From contig JALIZF010001473.1 of the NCBI GenBank assembly GCA_029948255.1, forward strand, positions 252,501 through 316,500: DNA of 64,000 nt. Reading direction: 5' to 3'. Shown here in pieces: positions 46,043-56,011 of this stretch. Position numbers and translations under genes: made by a program. The stretch's first letter is position 1. The number at the start of each line of letters is the position of its first letter. The notes below the pieces were generated by a model. That model saw only the letters and a program-made list of their open reading frames with translations, searched no databases and had not been told where the DNA came from. This DNA is from Telmatactis stephensoni (Eukaryota; Cnidaria; Anthozoa; Actiniaria; Isophelliidae).

Positions 46043-47190
46043 AGTCAATGGTTTATTAACCATAAGTGCAAAAATGAAATTTGGCGCGAGTCGGTGATTT
46101 ATGTTTTGTATTGTCCTTACCATTAATACATTCTGTATTATTATGGGTATTATTGCTAGAGAGTGTAATCACACCATACGGTCTTGATGCTAATAGAGAT
46201 TTTGGAGAATAATGCCATACTTTTTAGTTTTTTAATTATAGCAAAGTTATTCCTAAACTGATCTAAAATCTAAATATTTCCTAAACAAAATTGAATGAAG
46301 AACTAAATGAATGAATGACGCCTTCTTTGCTGTACAAAGACATAGCCAGTTTACGTTGGCTAGTTTCTGTTCTTTTAATGATTTTTGGATAATTTTTTTT
46401 TGGGGGGTTATGTGCCATAATATTTGTCAATTGTACTGTTGGATTCCTCAGCTCACTACCTATGCTCTTCGCACGTTTCTGAACAATTTCAGTAGGTAAA
46501 ACTGAGATTTGTTGTGCGGTTTGTAGGAATATAACTTAAATGATTATTTATGCGTTATCTAAATACACTTGCGAAATAGGAAAGCTAAAGATTAGTGTGG
46601 GAAAGATCTGATATCAAAGGCACCATCTATCAGTGTACGCATTCTTAAACTTGAAGCTCGCATTTCAGCTATCAGCTGTCGTGTTTATTTGCCGTACATT
46701 AATTTGCATTGACACCACTGTCGATTGCTCAACAGAATAACCCTACTTCTTTGGGTTAATTCGAGCAGTTTGGAAACAAAAGCATTGTGCAAACTCTCAG
46801 GTGGAAACAGTTTTCTCTTTCAAAAGTGTTCTCCACACAAATAAATGCTATCATAAGTAGTTTTGAATTTCTTAACTTTGTAAAAGAACGCAAACGTTTT
46901 TGTTCGGCCGCACATGATTGTCCGTGGGACCACCCCTGGGCAATTACTACTGCCGTCTTGCTGATCTATGTTGTAACATTCCAACCATTTCCGATAATCG
47001 TATAACAGATGCACATCAAGGACGTGATGCCATAATTAGAATATGGGAAGTATTAGGATTGATCGGATACCCCTACTCAATCTCTTGAGTTTATCAGATA
47101 AAAGACCAGTTGTAAAATCGTGACGTCATTAACATTGAGTAAAAGCTAATTTAAAGGCCTTGCCCAATATTTGTAATGACGTAATTATAT
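46043..47190. promoter_or_regulatory. Divergent intergenic region between minus- and plus-strand genes
   Basis: About 1.15 kb with no supported gene. It contains degenerate palindromes near 46055 (TAACCATAAGTGCA) and 46115, two TGACGT motifs (GTGACGTCATT near 47120 and AATGACGTAAT near 47175) and, at its right edge, a TATA-like box. A bidirectional control region is the natural reading. Confidence 0.4.
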
Positions 47191-47194
47191 TCAC

Positions 47195-47202
47195 TATAAA
47201 AG
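47195..47202 (+). promoter_or_regulatory. TATA box of the plus-strand gene
   Basis: TATAAAAG lies about 85 bp upstream of the ATG at 47286, with a CRE-like AATGACGTAAT just before it. Confidence 0.5.
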
Positions 47203-47285
47203 TCCAATTCAACCTACAGCCATCCATAAAGTAAAAAAGATTCAAAAGAGAAGGACGCCTTGGCTGTTTCATTATATTTTGGAGT

Positions 47286-48161
47286 ATGACAGAACTTACG
47301 TGGAGATTTCAGATAATCGAAAATAATATTTATCTGCGAATCGATGAAACAGAAACAACTCTGGAGGTGCAATCAGTGACTGTACCTGTAGAAGAAGATT
47401 ATGAAGATGAACATATTGAGGTTAGTATTACACCGTTGCAAAAAATAAAAATAAAAACTCAGAAATTTAGCATTCAGCTGACACTGTAATGAAATTTTGG
47501 ACTACCTGGAAGTAATCGAAGTGAAATTGTGTTCTCAGATAGGAGCGCATTTAGCAGACTCCTAATTCTGAAATGTATTTTGCAAATTGATGCTGAGCAC
47601 AACTGTTTTGTTTTTTCAGGTACATTGTACAGGAGTTACTCAAGCAATATTCTGTCGCTCGATAATGAAACATGCGAGATTTGTAGAGATGCCAGTGCTG
47701 GCGATTTATGTAGCTCAGCCGATTTTGTGGCATTTTTTAATAAACAGAGCCCGGTGACGACCGGAACAGCCTCTCCAGATGTGACCCTGATCAAAGTACT
47801 GCAAGTGTGAGTGCAGACTACCCCAATATGGACAATATGGAATTTTGTGTCAGCAGTAAGTGTAGATTCATCTCATCTTAAGTCAATGTTCTTCTGAAAT
47901 AGTGCTGCAGTATTATATCACTTTCTGTTATGCCAGTACTCGCGAACCGATTACATCTATTTCCCTGACACAAATAAATGCCTCAAAAACACGCAAGAAT
48001 GCAAGTTTATTTACACTAGCCGGAAAACACATTTTCTTCCTTTCATGTTCTTTCAGGTCCAGAGTCTGACCGCTTTGAAATGGAAACTAGCTTCATTGCA
48101 AGCACTTTAGATGATAGTGGCATAGTGGCTACGGACCCTGACACATCATTAGATAATGATG
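47286..48161 (+). CDS. Plus-strand gene of the TIR element, 5' exons
   Basis: Exon 1 (47286-47420) encodes MTELTWRFQIIENNIYLRID and a run of acidic residues, with donor GTTAGT. A second exon starts at 47620 after TTTTTTCAG; its frame is uncertain (phase 0 reads VHCTGVTQAIF and stops at 47755). A third (48057-48161) encodes PESDRFEMETSFIASTLDDS and ends at donor GTAAGT. The next exons are separated by the Gypsy insertion, and the phases (1 versus 2) do not join directly to 58813, so either an exon is missing or this is a separate gene. Acidic, unrecognised protein. Confidence 0.45.
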
Positions 48162-48328
48162 GTAAGTTTGAAAAATAGATCTCTATGAGGCCATGTGGTT
48201 ACTGGCCCCAAATCCAAATATAGATATAGACACATTTCAAGGCCTGTCCCTAGTTCGGGGTGGGGGTAGGGGTCTACTTCGACTAGTGCATACACACACC
48301 GACTTTGTCCTAGTGCCCTTGGTAAGTT

Positions 48329-48460
48329 TATTTAAATTTCTACATAAGCAAAATGAAAAACTGAAGTACTATATAAAATGTAACAGAACTATTGAGAAAT
48401 ATAAATCATGTTCTACCTGCCTTCGCACCTTTAACTAGTAAATGTACATTGTAAACACGG
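48329..48460. repeat. Duplicated exon-intron junction segment, copy 1
   Basis: GGTAAGTTTATTTAAATTTC and the following ~130 bp recur at 58190-58320. The first ~85 bp are over 95% identical and the rest about 75%. Both start with a splice donor. The copies lie on opposite sides of the Gypsy insertion in the same orientation. Confidence 0.75.
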
Positions 48461-48648
48461 CCGGAAAACAAAATTTCGATCAAACATGTAAGTTCTGTTG
48501 AGAAATTGCCTCAACCAAATCAACAATAAACCACACTTCAAGATAATCTTGAATTTTACGAGGTCAAAAACAAGACGACGCTTGGCATTTTTAGTATTAT
48601 AATATCAATGGTAGCCCAAAGCCAAGTAGAATTCTTATCATATTAAAG

Positions 48649-48956
48649 TGTAAGAGAGCGTAATTAGTGTGTGTATTGTATTGTTTGTTACATGTTATGT
48701 ATTGTATTGTTTGTGTGTCACGTGTGTCACGTGGGTTGGGCGTATTTAACAGCGCAGCCATTCACCGGATGAGAGAATTGGGGCTCGTGGTGCAAAGTAA
48801 GAGAGCAGCGCAAAAGGCTAGACTAAAAACTCAAGAAGCACTCACTCTATTGCTCTTCGTTAAATGAAGAGGGAAAGACACCTCGAACTGGGATAACTAA
48901 GAGTTCATCTAGTTATCTGTAGAGTTATCCATAACCTGAATAAAGAAGTTGTTACA
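48649..48956 (+). repeat. Gypsy 5' LTR (308 bp)
   Basis: It begins TGTAAGAGAGCG and ends GTTGTTACA. It is 9 bp longer than the other two LTR copies through duplication of TGTCACGTG near 48720. Confidence 0.9.
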
Positions 48957-48958
48957 TT

Positions 48959-48976
48959 TGGCGCCCAATGTGGGGC
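48959..48976 (+). promoter_or_regulatory. Gypsy primer-binding site, tRNA-Lys type
   Basis: TGGCGCCCAATGTGGGGC starts 2 bp after the 5' LTR. It matches the tRNA-Lys primer site as I recall it, with one change (T for C). Confidence 0.8.
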
Positions 48977-49270
48977 AAGATCGAGAAAAGTTGGCCGACC
49001 GTCGCCCTCTTTTGAGCCATTGTCTCAGTAGACTGAGAATCTATACGTGGTTGAAGATTCTTGAAGAATTTCTAATAGTTCAAGTTCTACGTTGAAAACC
49101 TTCGAGGGACTGAGTTTGATGAGAGAACTGTTAGCTACAAGGCATTATCATCTTTGAATTGCTTGGAAAGAGTGGTCAATTGTATGTACTAAAGTCATAT
49201 ATTAGTGATTGAACTTGACCAATTAGTGGAGGAATGGTTAGAAGTTAAGTGGAGGAGCGAAAGCGAAAGT

Positions 49271-49430
49271 CTTGGACCCTTCAGCAAGCAAGGATTGGAA
49301 ACTATCTTGGACCTTTCAGCAAGCAAGGATTGGAAACTATCTTGGACCTTTCAGCAAGCAAGGATTGGAAACTATCTTGGACCCTTCAGCAAGCAAGGAT
49401 TGGAAACTATCTTGGACCTTTTTTTCTTAA
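49271..49430 (+). repeat. 35-bp tandem repeat in the Gypsy leader, ~4.6 units
   Basis: Units CTTGGACCYTTCAGCAAGCA plus AGGATTGGAAACTAT start at 49271, 49306, 49341, 49376 and 49411. They lie between the primer-binding site and gag. The period is not a multiple of three, so the open frames across it are incidental. Confidence 0.95.
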
Positions 49431-50093
49431 GCTAAGTGCATTGGAATTTATTTGCAACTGTAATATATTTGATTTTTGTTGTAAGAATTTATATCTTAAG
49501 TAACTTAGTATTTAAGCTTATTTAATCAAAGTTCATATTTGAAAGTTATAAAGTTGTCGCTTAAGTTTTTGAGTTGAATTTGAATTGCTAATATATCATT
49601 AATTAATATCCATTCAATTAGTATAATTTAAGTTTATTTAAGTTAAAGGAACAATAGATTGCTTATTTAGTACCAATTCAATTAGTATAATATAAGTTGA
49701 TTACATTAGGATACAATAGGTTGCGGAGTTTTAAAGAAACGCTTACCGCATTGGACATTTATGTTGTTAGATTTGTTTATTTTTGTAAGTTATGTAATTG
49801 CAGAATATTGTTTAATCAAGATTTATATTTTTGTAGGAATATTCCAGCTTCAGTGTGTTTTTCTTTTTCGTTTGGATTGGCATCGAATTGGCTTCGCCGC
49901 GACTACGACTCTTGTTTGATTGTCTAGTGCTTGGCTTTGTTGATAAATACACGTGGAAGAGTGGGGGTTTGGGTATCTTCGTATGTGTGTGTTTGTGGAA
50001 CTTTTTGGCGCTTTGATCAAGAAGCAACAACGCTTAACGATAAGTATTCAGATTTTCTTATTGATAATTATAGTAAGTGTTATATTTTACACA

Positions 50094-51350
50094 ATGGCCG
50101 AAGCATCGACACGTGTAGAATTTGAAGAAGACGAAACCGATCGTCTGGCTGAGGCCGTAATGACACTCAGGCGATCAGGGCTGTTTTCTGTGGAGCCCAT
50201 AGAACAGCTACCTGAGCACTCAGAACAGTTATCGGAGGAAAATCTATTTGGCTTCAATTTGAATACCACGAACATAAAAGAGACCACCCAATATGAAATG
50301 ACTTCTACGCCCACACGATTCAAAACTATGTTGCTCCCACCCTCGAGTTTTATTGTGCCCGTTAAGTCCAGCACCCCTACGTTGCAGGAAACTAGAATGA
50401 CGCAGACTGAACCTTTTGAACGCGGTCCGTCCAAAAGCTTCCGAATTGACTCAGACAAGGCTAAAGAAATTGCTAAGTCCACAAGTCTAGAAATAGATCC
50501 TGTTGTATATGGTCGAGCGCCTAGAATTTCTAATTTTTCAGGAAGTATCTCCAAAGGGGAGGTAAGCTTCGAAGCTTGGAAGTTTGAAGTTAGATGCCTA
50601 ATGAAAGATAAAGTGTGCCATAAAGATTTGCTTCTTCAAAGCGTCCGCCGTTCTTTGAAAGGAGAAGCAAGTCGTGTTGCCATGCACCTCGGGGAGGATG
50701 CCACCTTGGATGTCATCCTACAAAAGCTCGAGACGGTTTACGGCATTGTACAAAGTGGTACAACTTTACTTCAGCAGTTCTACAATTCCAAGCAGGAAGT
50801 AGATGAAACAGTAGCTGCTTATGGGTGTAAGTTGGAAGATATTCTAAACAAAGCCATTAGTCGAGGAGCTGTCGCCAAAGAGCAAGCTGAAGAGATGCTA
50901 AGGAGTAAATTATGGACCGGCCTAAGAGACGAACGGGTAAGAAACGCCACGCGCCATAAGTATGATAGCATACGTGACTTCGATAAGCTGAGAGCTGAAC
51001 TCAGAGCTATGGAACAAGAAATACATGAGCTCGATGGTGTGCGCGGGAAAGTGCCGAAAGTACAGAAAGCAACGTACATGCCGCAAACGAAAACTGCTCG
51101 TGAATACCCAAAGACAGCTGGTGTGAGCGGAATTTCGGACAAAAGCACTTTAGAAGAATTAGCAAAAAAAGTCAACGCGCTAGAAGCTAAGGTGAAGGAA
51201 CTTCCAGACAATACAAAGATGCTAAGTAGGATTTTGAAAAAAATCGAGAAATTAGAGAAAAATCCTAGTCACGGAAAGGACACACCTAAAGAAAAAGAGT
51301 CGGCCAAACCGTCAAACTCTGGGAGACCTCTGGCGAGGGACAGGCAGTAG
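50094..51350 (+). CDS. Gypsy Gag
   Basis: Structural protein that packages element RNA. The ATG at 50094 (MAEASTRVEFEEDETDRLAE) is preferred over an in-frame codon at 49953 because the preceding part is hydrophobic leader sequence. A retrotransposon Gag-like core follows (FEAWKFEVRCLMKDKVCHK; QKLETVYGIVQSGTTLLQQF; EMLRSKLWTGLRDERVRNAT), then a lysine-rich coiled coil. No CCHC knuckle was found. It ends 26 bp before the protease frame. Confidence 0.85.
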   Translation: MAEASTRVEFEEDETDRLAEAVMTLRRSGLFSVEPIEQLPEHSEQLSEENLFGFNLNTTNIKETTQYEMTSTPTRFKTMLLPPSSFIVPVKSSTPTLQETRMTQTEPFERGPSKSFRIDSDKAKEIAKSTSLEIDPVVYGRAPRISNFSGSISKGEVSFEAWKFEVRCLMKDKVCHKDLLLQSVRRSLKGEASRVAMHLGEDATLDVILQKLETVYGIVQSGTTLLQQFYNSKQEVDETVAAYGCKLEDILNKAISRGAVAKEQAEEMLRSKLWTGLRDERVRNATRHKYDSIRDFDKLRAELRAMEQEIHELDGVRGKVPKVQKATYMPQTKTAREYPKTAGVSGISDKSTLEELAKKVNALEAKVKELPDNTKMLSRILKKIEKLEKNPSHGKDTPKEKESAKPSNSGRPLARDRQ

Positions 51351-51376
51351 GTCTTGGAGAGAAGAAACGTCCCGAC

Positions 51377-51838
51377 ATGTCTGACCTATTGGGAGATGTT
51401 AATGTGAGTTTACTGTATGTAGAAAATGTTCCTTGCCTTGTATTAGTTGATACAGGTTCTCAAATTTCCACTGTTAGTGAAAATTTCTATAACGAGTATC
51501 TTTCAGATTGTCCCCTACAACAGTTGGATCTTTTAGTGAAGATTGAAGGTGCAGGTGGTCAAGAGGTACCTTTTAAAGGTTTTATCGAGGTTGAAGTCTC
51601 GTTTCCAGAGCAAAGTAGCGGTGTTGATGAAAGAGTCCAGGCATTACTACTAGTTGTTCCCAACACAGCGTTTAACAAGCAAGTGCCAGTGGTTCTAGGG
51701 ACTAATTTAATTAAGCAATGTAAAGACAGATCGAACATCATGGACAATCTTATCTTCGTCGAGCAAAACCCGATTTGGCTTGGAGATTGGCTTACCAGAA
51801 CTTGGCGCACCGAGATAAAAAGTCCAGAAAAGCGTTAA
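51377..51838 (+). CDS. Gypsy aspartic protease
   Basis: A retropepsin-like domain with LVLVDTGSQISTVS (catalytic D-T-G) and a second half ending VVLGTNLIKQC. It lies in a different frame from gag and overlaps the start of pol by 64 bp; both shifts are in the -1 sense. The shift sites were not identified. Confidence 0.85.
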   Translation: MSDLLGDVNVSLLYVENVPCLVLVDTGSQISTVSENFYNEYLSDCPLQQLDLLVKIEGAGGQEVPFKGFIEVEVSFPEQSSGVDERVQALLLVVPNTAFNKQVPVVLGTNLIKQCKDRSNIMDNLIFVEQNPIWLGDWLTRTWRTEIKSPEKR

Positions 51839-54800
51839 AAACCAACAAGGTGAGAGTAGAATCAGATAATCCAATAGTAATCCATGCCAACGAAACCACA
51901 GTTGTTTGGTCAAAAGTTAAGACACAGAAAATTAGCTGTGTATCTCTGTGTGCCTTAGTAGAGCCTGATAGCGAAGAATTACTATCTCCCTTAGAAGTGA
52001 TCCCAACATTAGCTAGAGTGAATATGGATGGAAAGCGGAACTTTATTCCAATCAAAGTTCATAATCCTTCACCGAAAGATGTCACAATACCACCTAGAGC
52101 GGTTTTTGCTTCCCTGCAACAGGTAAGTATAGTGGGCGGGTCCGAGGAATCAGTTGAGCCAGAGCAGATTGACCCTGCAGCTTGCCAATTTGAATTTAGT
52201 GACTCACCAATGAATGAAGAACAGAAAAAAACGGCGTTGGATATGTTAGGCAAGTGGGAGAGCAGGGTTTTTGCAAGAAGTTCTAACGACCTAGGTTGTA
52301 CATCATCTGTAAAACACAAAATTCACTTGACCGATAATGTGCCATTTAAACAGCGACATCGTCGTATTCCGCCATCACAATATGAAGAAGTGCGTCAACA
52401 CTTAAAAGAAATGCTAGACTGTGGTGTAATACGTGAATCGCATAGCCCCTGGTCCTCACCCGTTGTTTTGGTACGCAAACGAGACGGCAGTTTAAGATTT
52501 TGCATAGACTTCCGAAAACTGAATTTGCGAACCATCAAGGACGCCTATTCCATCCCTAGAATAGACGAGGCTTTGGAGGCAATGGGAGGGTCTTCATGGT
52601 TCACGGTATTGGATCTAAAAAGTAGGTATTGGCAGATTGAAGTAGAGGAGGAGGACAAGCCCAAAACAGCCTTTACGGTAGGGCCGCTTGGCTTTTATGA
52701 GTGTAACAGAATGGCTTTTGGGTTAACCAACGCCCCTGCAACATTCCAACGTTTAATGGAACACTGTATGTCTGACTTGAATTTCAGGAAATGCATAGTT
52801 TATATAGACGACATCGTAGTCTACGCTAAGACATTTCAAGAACACTTAGAGAGATTAGAAGCTGTATTTGAAAGACTTGAAAGATATGGTTTGAAACTCA
52901 AGTCCTCGAAATGTTCATTCTTCCAGAATAAGGTAAAGTATTTGGGTCATGTTATTTCCTCAGAAGGAATAGAGACGGATCCGGATAAAATAGAAGCCGT
53001 TAAAAACTGGCCAATCCCAAAGAATCTAGCAGATTTGAGAACATTTCTTGGCTTCGCAGGCTACTATAGGAAATTCGTACCGAACTTTACTCGACTGGTT
53101 AAACCATTAAACGATCTGGTAACACGCATGCTCAAGTCGGGTAAGAAAAGTGAAAAGGAATGGGAATGGACGGAGGAGTGCCAGAGAGCTTTCGAACGTG
53201 TTGTAGAGATTTTGTCGTCGCCTCTTGTTCTGGGATATCCTGATTTTAAGAAACCATTTGTATTAAACACTGATGCAAGTAAGGATGGATTAGGTGCGAC
53301 ATTGAGCCAGAAAGAAGATGGGAGGGAAAAGGTGATTGCCTTTGCCAGTAGGGCTTTGCGTAAAAGCGAGCAGAACTACCCTGCACACAAGCTGGAGTTT
53401 CTTTGCATGAAATGGGCTGTAACAGAAAAGTTTCACGATTATCTGTATGGTAACACTTTTACAGTCCACACTGACAATAACCCCTTGACGTACGTAACAA
53501 CCTCTGCAAAATTAGACGCAACGGGACACCGTTGGTTAGCTGCCCTAGCCACTTACAATTTTGACATTGTGTATCGTTCAGGTAGGAAGAACGTTGACGC
53601 AGATGCTTTGTCCAGAAGACCGCACGAAGACATGTGTACCATTAAAGAGGATACTATCAAAGCCATTTCTCAGTCTTTGTCTCTGGATGGTGTTCCATGT
53701 ATTGAGAATTTTCTTGTTGACATAGATAGTATTACAGAAGAATCTGGAATTTGTTGCCAGTCTCAGACTTCAATACCTGCTTTGAGTCATGAAGATCTCC
53801 GTTCGCTGGTACAGGATGATAAAGTTCTTGCAAAGGTAAAAATGTACTTGGAGAAAGGAAGTAAGCCATCTAGAAGGGAAGCCAGGAACGAGGAAAACAA
53901 GGTATTAAGAATACTCAAATCCTGGGACCAACTTATTCTTGATAAAGGTGTTATTTACAGGCGTGGCAAAACAGGCCCTCAAGGTGAACATGTTCTACAA
54001 CTACTTGTACCGGAGAAATTGAAGAGGAAGGCTTTATCTGGAGTCCACGATGATTCGGGCCATTTTTCAGTTGAGCGCACATTAGACCTAGCTAGATCGA
54101 GATTCTATTGGCCTGGGATGGCTAAAGATGTTGAAAACTGGGTGAAGAACTGCAAGGCTTGTGTCCTACGAAAGAATCCACGTAGGGTAGCCCCTCTAGT
54201 GAGCGTGACGACATCAGAGCCTCTTGAACTTGTCTGCATGGACTTCTTAAAGCTTGAAAAATGCAAAGGAGGATATGAGAATATTCTTATAATAACTGAC
54301 CACTTCACCAGGTACGCACAGGCTATTCCCACCCTGAACCAAACAGCCAAGACAACAGCTAAAGCACTATTCAACAACTTTATAGTTCATTATGGTTTTC
54401 CAGCTAGAATTCATAGCGACCAGGGAAGGAACTTCGAATCGAAGATCATTAGTCAGTTGTGTAAAATGGCGAACATCACTAAAACGAGGACCACGCCCTA
54501 TCATCCAATGGGAAACGGTATGTGTGAACGTTTTAATCGTACATTGCTGCACATGCTGGGAACGTTGGGAAAAGAACAGAAAGCAAATTGGAAAGAATTT
54601 GTGGCACCAGTCGTTCACGCTTATAATGCAACCAAGCACGACAGTACTGGAGTCTCACCGTTTTATTTGATGTTTGGTCGCCACCCCAGATTAGCGATAG
54701 ACCTGTACTTCAGCCATGATCCTAATGCTTTTCAAGGTAAGGATGAATCAGTCTTTATTGAAGATCTACGGAAACGTTTGGATTACGCCTATAAGCTAGC

Positions 54801-55272
54801 AAAGGGCAACGCCACAACTTCATCGAGACACCAGAAAGAGATATATGATCGTCGCAGACCAACATCAGGCACGCTTGGCCCTGGTGATAAGGTACTGGTG
54901 AAAAACGTGACCCCTCAAGGGAAACTGGATAATTACTGGGAAGATGACATATATATTGTGGTAGACAAACCAAATGAAGATATTCCAGTTTATAACGTTA
55001 AACGTGAAGACGGAAAAGGACGTACTAAGAGACTTCATAGAAATCTCCTTTTGCCGTGCCCAACTTCAGGTTTGCATTCTTCACACAGTTCGTATGAGAG
55101 ACAGGAACGGACACACGATTCCGAGATGAGAAATAGACACAGCTATGAGCCATCAAATACCGAAAGTAATAGTGACTCTGAAGAAACGGATGACGAAAAA
55201 CGTACAGATAGACCACAACGTAATCGAAGGAAACCCACTTGGATGAGAAATTCAAGTTGGATCTTCTCATAG
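51775..55272 (+). CDS. Gypsy Pol: RT, RNase H, integrase
   Basis: One open frame of 1165 codons. RT: WSSPVVLVRKRDGSLRFCID, FTVLDLKSRYWQIEV, FGLTNAPATFQRLM and KCIVYIDDIVVYA (YIDD catalytic). RNase H: FVLNTDASKDGLGATLSQ and HTDNNPLTYV. Integrase: H2C2 zinc domain (HDDSGHFSVERTLDLARSRF, NCKACVLRK), then D, D, E in VCMDFLKLEK, HSDQGRNFES and NGMCERFNRTL. The tail has a GPY/F-like GPGDKVLVKNVTPQGKLDNY segment. All catalytic residues are present, so the element may still be competent. Confidence 0.95.
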   Translation: MAWRLAYQNLAHRDKKSRKALKTNKVRVESDNPIVIHANETTVVWSKVKTQKISCVSLCALVEPDSEELLSPLEVIPTLARVNMDGKRNFIPIKVHNPSPKDVTIPPRAVFASLQQVSIVGGSEESVEPEQIDPAACQFEFSDSPMNEEQKKTALDMLGKWESRVFARSSNDLGCTSSVKHKIHLTDNVPFKQRHRRIPPSQYEEVRQHLKEMLDCGVIRESHSPWSSPVVLVRKRDGSLRFCIDFRKLNLRTIKDAYSIPRIDEALEAMGGSSWFTVLDLKSRYWQIEVEEEDKPKTAFTVGPLGFYECNRMAFGLTNAPATFQRLMEHCMSDLNFRKCIVYIDDIVVYAKTFQEHLERLEAVFERLERYGLKLKSSKCSFFQNKVKYLGHVISSEGIETDPDKIEAVKNWPIPKNLADLRTFLGFAGYYRKFVPNFTRLVKPLNDLVTRMLKSGKKSEKEWEWTEECQRAFERVVEILSSPLVLGYPDFKKPFVLNTDASKDGLGATLSQKEDGREKVIAFASRALRKSEQNYPAHKLEFLCMKWAVTEKFHDYLYGNTFTVHTDNNPLTYVTTSAKLDATGHRWLAALATYNFDIVYRSGRKNVDADALSRRPHEDMCTIKEDTIKAISQSLSLDGVPCIENFLVDIDSITEESGICCQSQTSIPALSHEDLRSLVQDDKVLAKVKMYLEKGSKPSRREARNEENKVLRILKSWDQLILDKGVIYRRGKTGPQGEHVLQLLVPEKLKRKALSGVHDDSGHFSVERTLDLARSRFYWPGMAKDVENWVKNCKACVLRKNPRRVAPLVSVTTSEPLELVCMDFLKLEKCKGGYENILIITDHFTRYAQAIPTLNQTAKTTAKALFNNFIVHYGFPARIHSDQGRNFESKIISQLCKMANITKTRTTPYHPMGNGMCERFNRTLLHMLGTLGKEQKANWKEFVAPVVHAYNATKHDSTGVSPFYLMFGRHPRLAIDLYFSHDPNAFQGKDESVFIEDLRKRLDYAYKLAKGNATTSSRHQKEIYDRRRPTSGTLGPGDKVLVKNVTPQGKLDNYWEDDIYIVVDKPNEDIPVYNVKREDGKGRTKRLHRNLLLPCPTSGLHSSHSSYERQERTHDSEMRNRHSYEPSNTESNSDSEETDDEKRTDRPQRNRRKPTWMRNSSWIFS

Positions 55273-55403
55273 TAGTCAAGGCAAGTTCATTTTGTTATTT
55301 CTCTTTCAGCATCGGGTCTTCGGGTCTTCCTGAGAATGAAAGGTGAGTAACCATATTTTCCCATTTAGTAAAGAGAAGAGGAGGAAAAAAAAACAGGGAA
55401 AGG

Positions 55404-55697
55404 TGTAAGAGAGCGTAATTAGTGTGTGTATTGTATTGTTTGTTACATGTTATGTATTGTATTGTTTGTGTGTCACGTGGGTTGGGCGTATTTAACAGCG
55501 CAGCCATTCACCGGATGAGAGAATTGGGGCTCGTGGTGCAAAGTAAGAGAGCGGCGCAAAAGGCTAGACTAAAAACTCAAGAAGCACTCACTCTATTGCT
55601 CTTCGTTAAATGAAGAGGGAAAGACACCTCAAACTGGGATAACTAAGAGTTCATCTAGTTATCTGTAGAGTTATCCGTAACCTGAATAAAGAAGTTG
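55404..55697 (+). repeat. Gypsy 3' LTR, missing its last 5 bp
   Basis: Preceded by a polypurine tract ending ACAGGGAAAGG. It stops at GAATAAAGAAGTTG and runs straight into the 15-bp spacer ACATTGGGCGCCAAA. Confidence 0.9.
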
Positions 55698-55712
55698 ACA
55701 TTGGGCGCCAAA

Positions 55713-56011
55713 TGTAACAACTTCTTTATTCAGGTTACGGATAACTCTACAGATAACTAGATCAACTCTTAGTTATCCCAGTTCGAGGTGTCTTTCCCTC
55801 TTCATTTAACGAAGAGCAATAGAGTGAGTGCTTCTTGAGTTTTTAGTCTAGCCTTTTGCGCCGCTCTCTTACTTTGCACCACGAGCCCCAATTCTCTCAT
55901 CCGGTGAATGGCTGCGCTGTTAAATACGCCCAACCCACGTGACACACAAACAATACAATACATAACATGTAACAAACAATACAATACACACACTAATTAC
56001 GCTCTCTTACA
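55713..56011 (-). repeat. Inverted Gypsy LTR (299 bp)
   Basis: A complete LTR on the minus strand, from TGTAAGAGAGCG (56011) to GTTGTTACA (55713). It is followed on that strand by the 15 bases TTTGGCGCCCAATGT, identical to 48957-48971. Confidence 0.9.

Larger units (their letters stand above)
48649..55697 (+). mobile_element. Ty3/Gypsy LTR retrotransposon
   Basis: 5' LTR, primer-binding site, a 35-bp repeat array in the leader, gag, protease, pol, polypurine tract (55372-55403), 3' LTR (55404-55697, lacking its last 5 bp). Gag, protease and pol lie in three successive frames, which calls for two frameshifts. No env-like gene is seen. It sits in an intron of the plus-strand genes of the TIR element. 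No target duplication is seen because the 3' end runs into an inverted partial copy. Confidence 0.95.

Noticed and set aside
48667..48867. A 63-66-residue frame present three times (also at 55422 and 55802)
   Set aside because: It lies wholly in the Gypsy LTR and simply follows the LTR copies.
49205..49503. Two overlapping frames with repeated DWKLSW-type units
   Set aside because: The 35-bp repeat is out of frame with itself and open by chance in several frames; leader sequence, not a gene.
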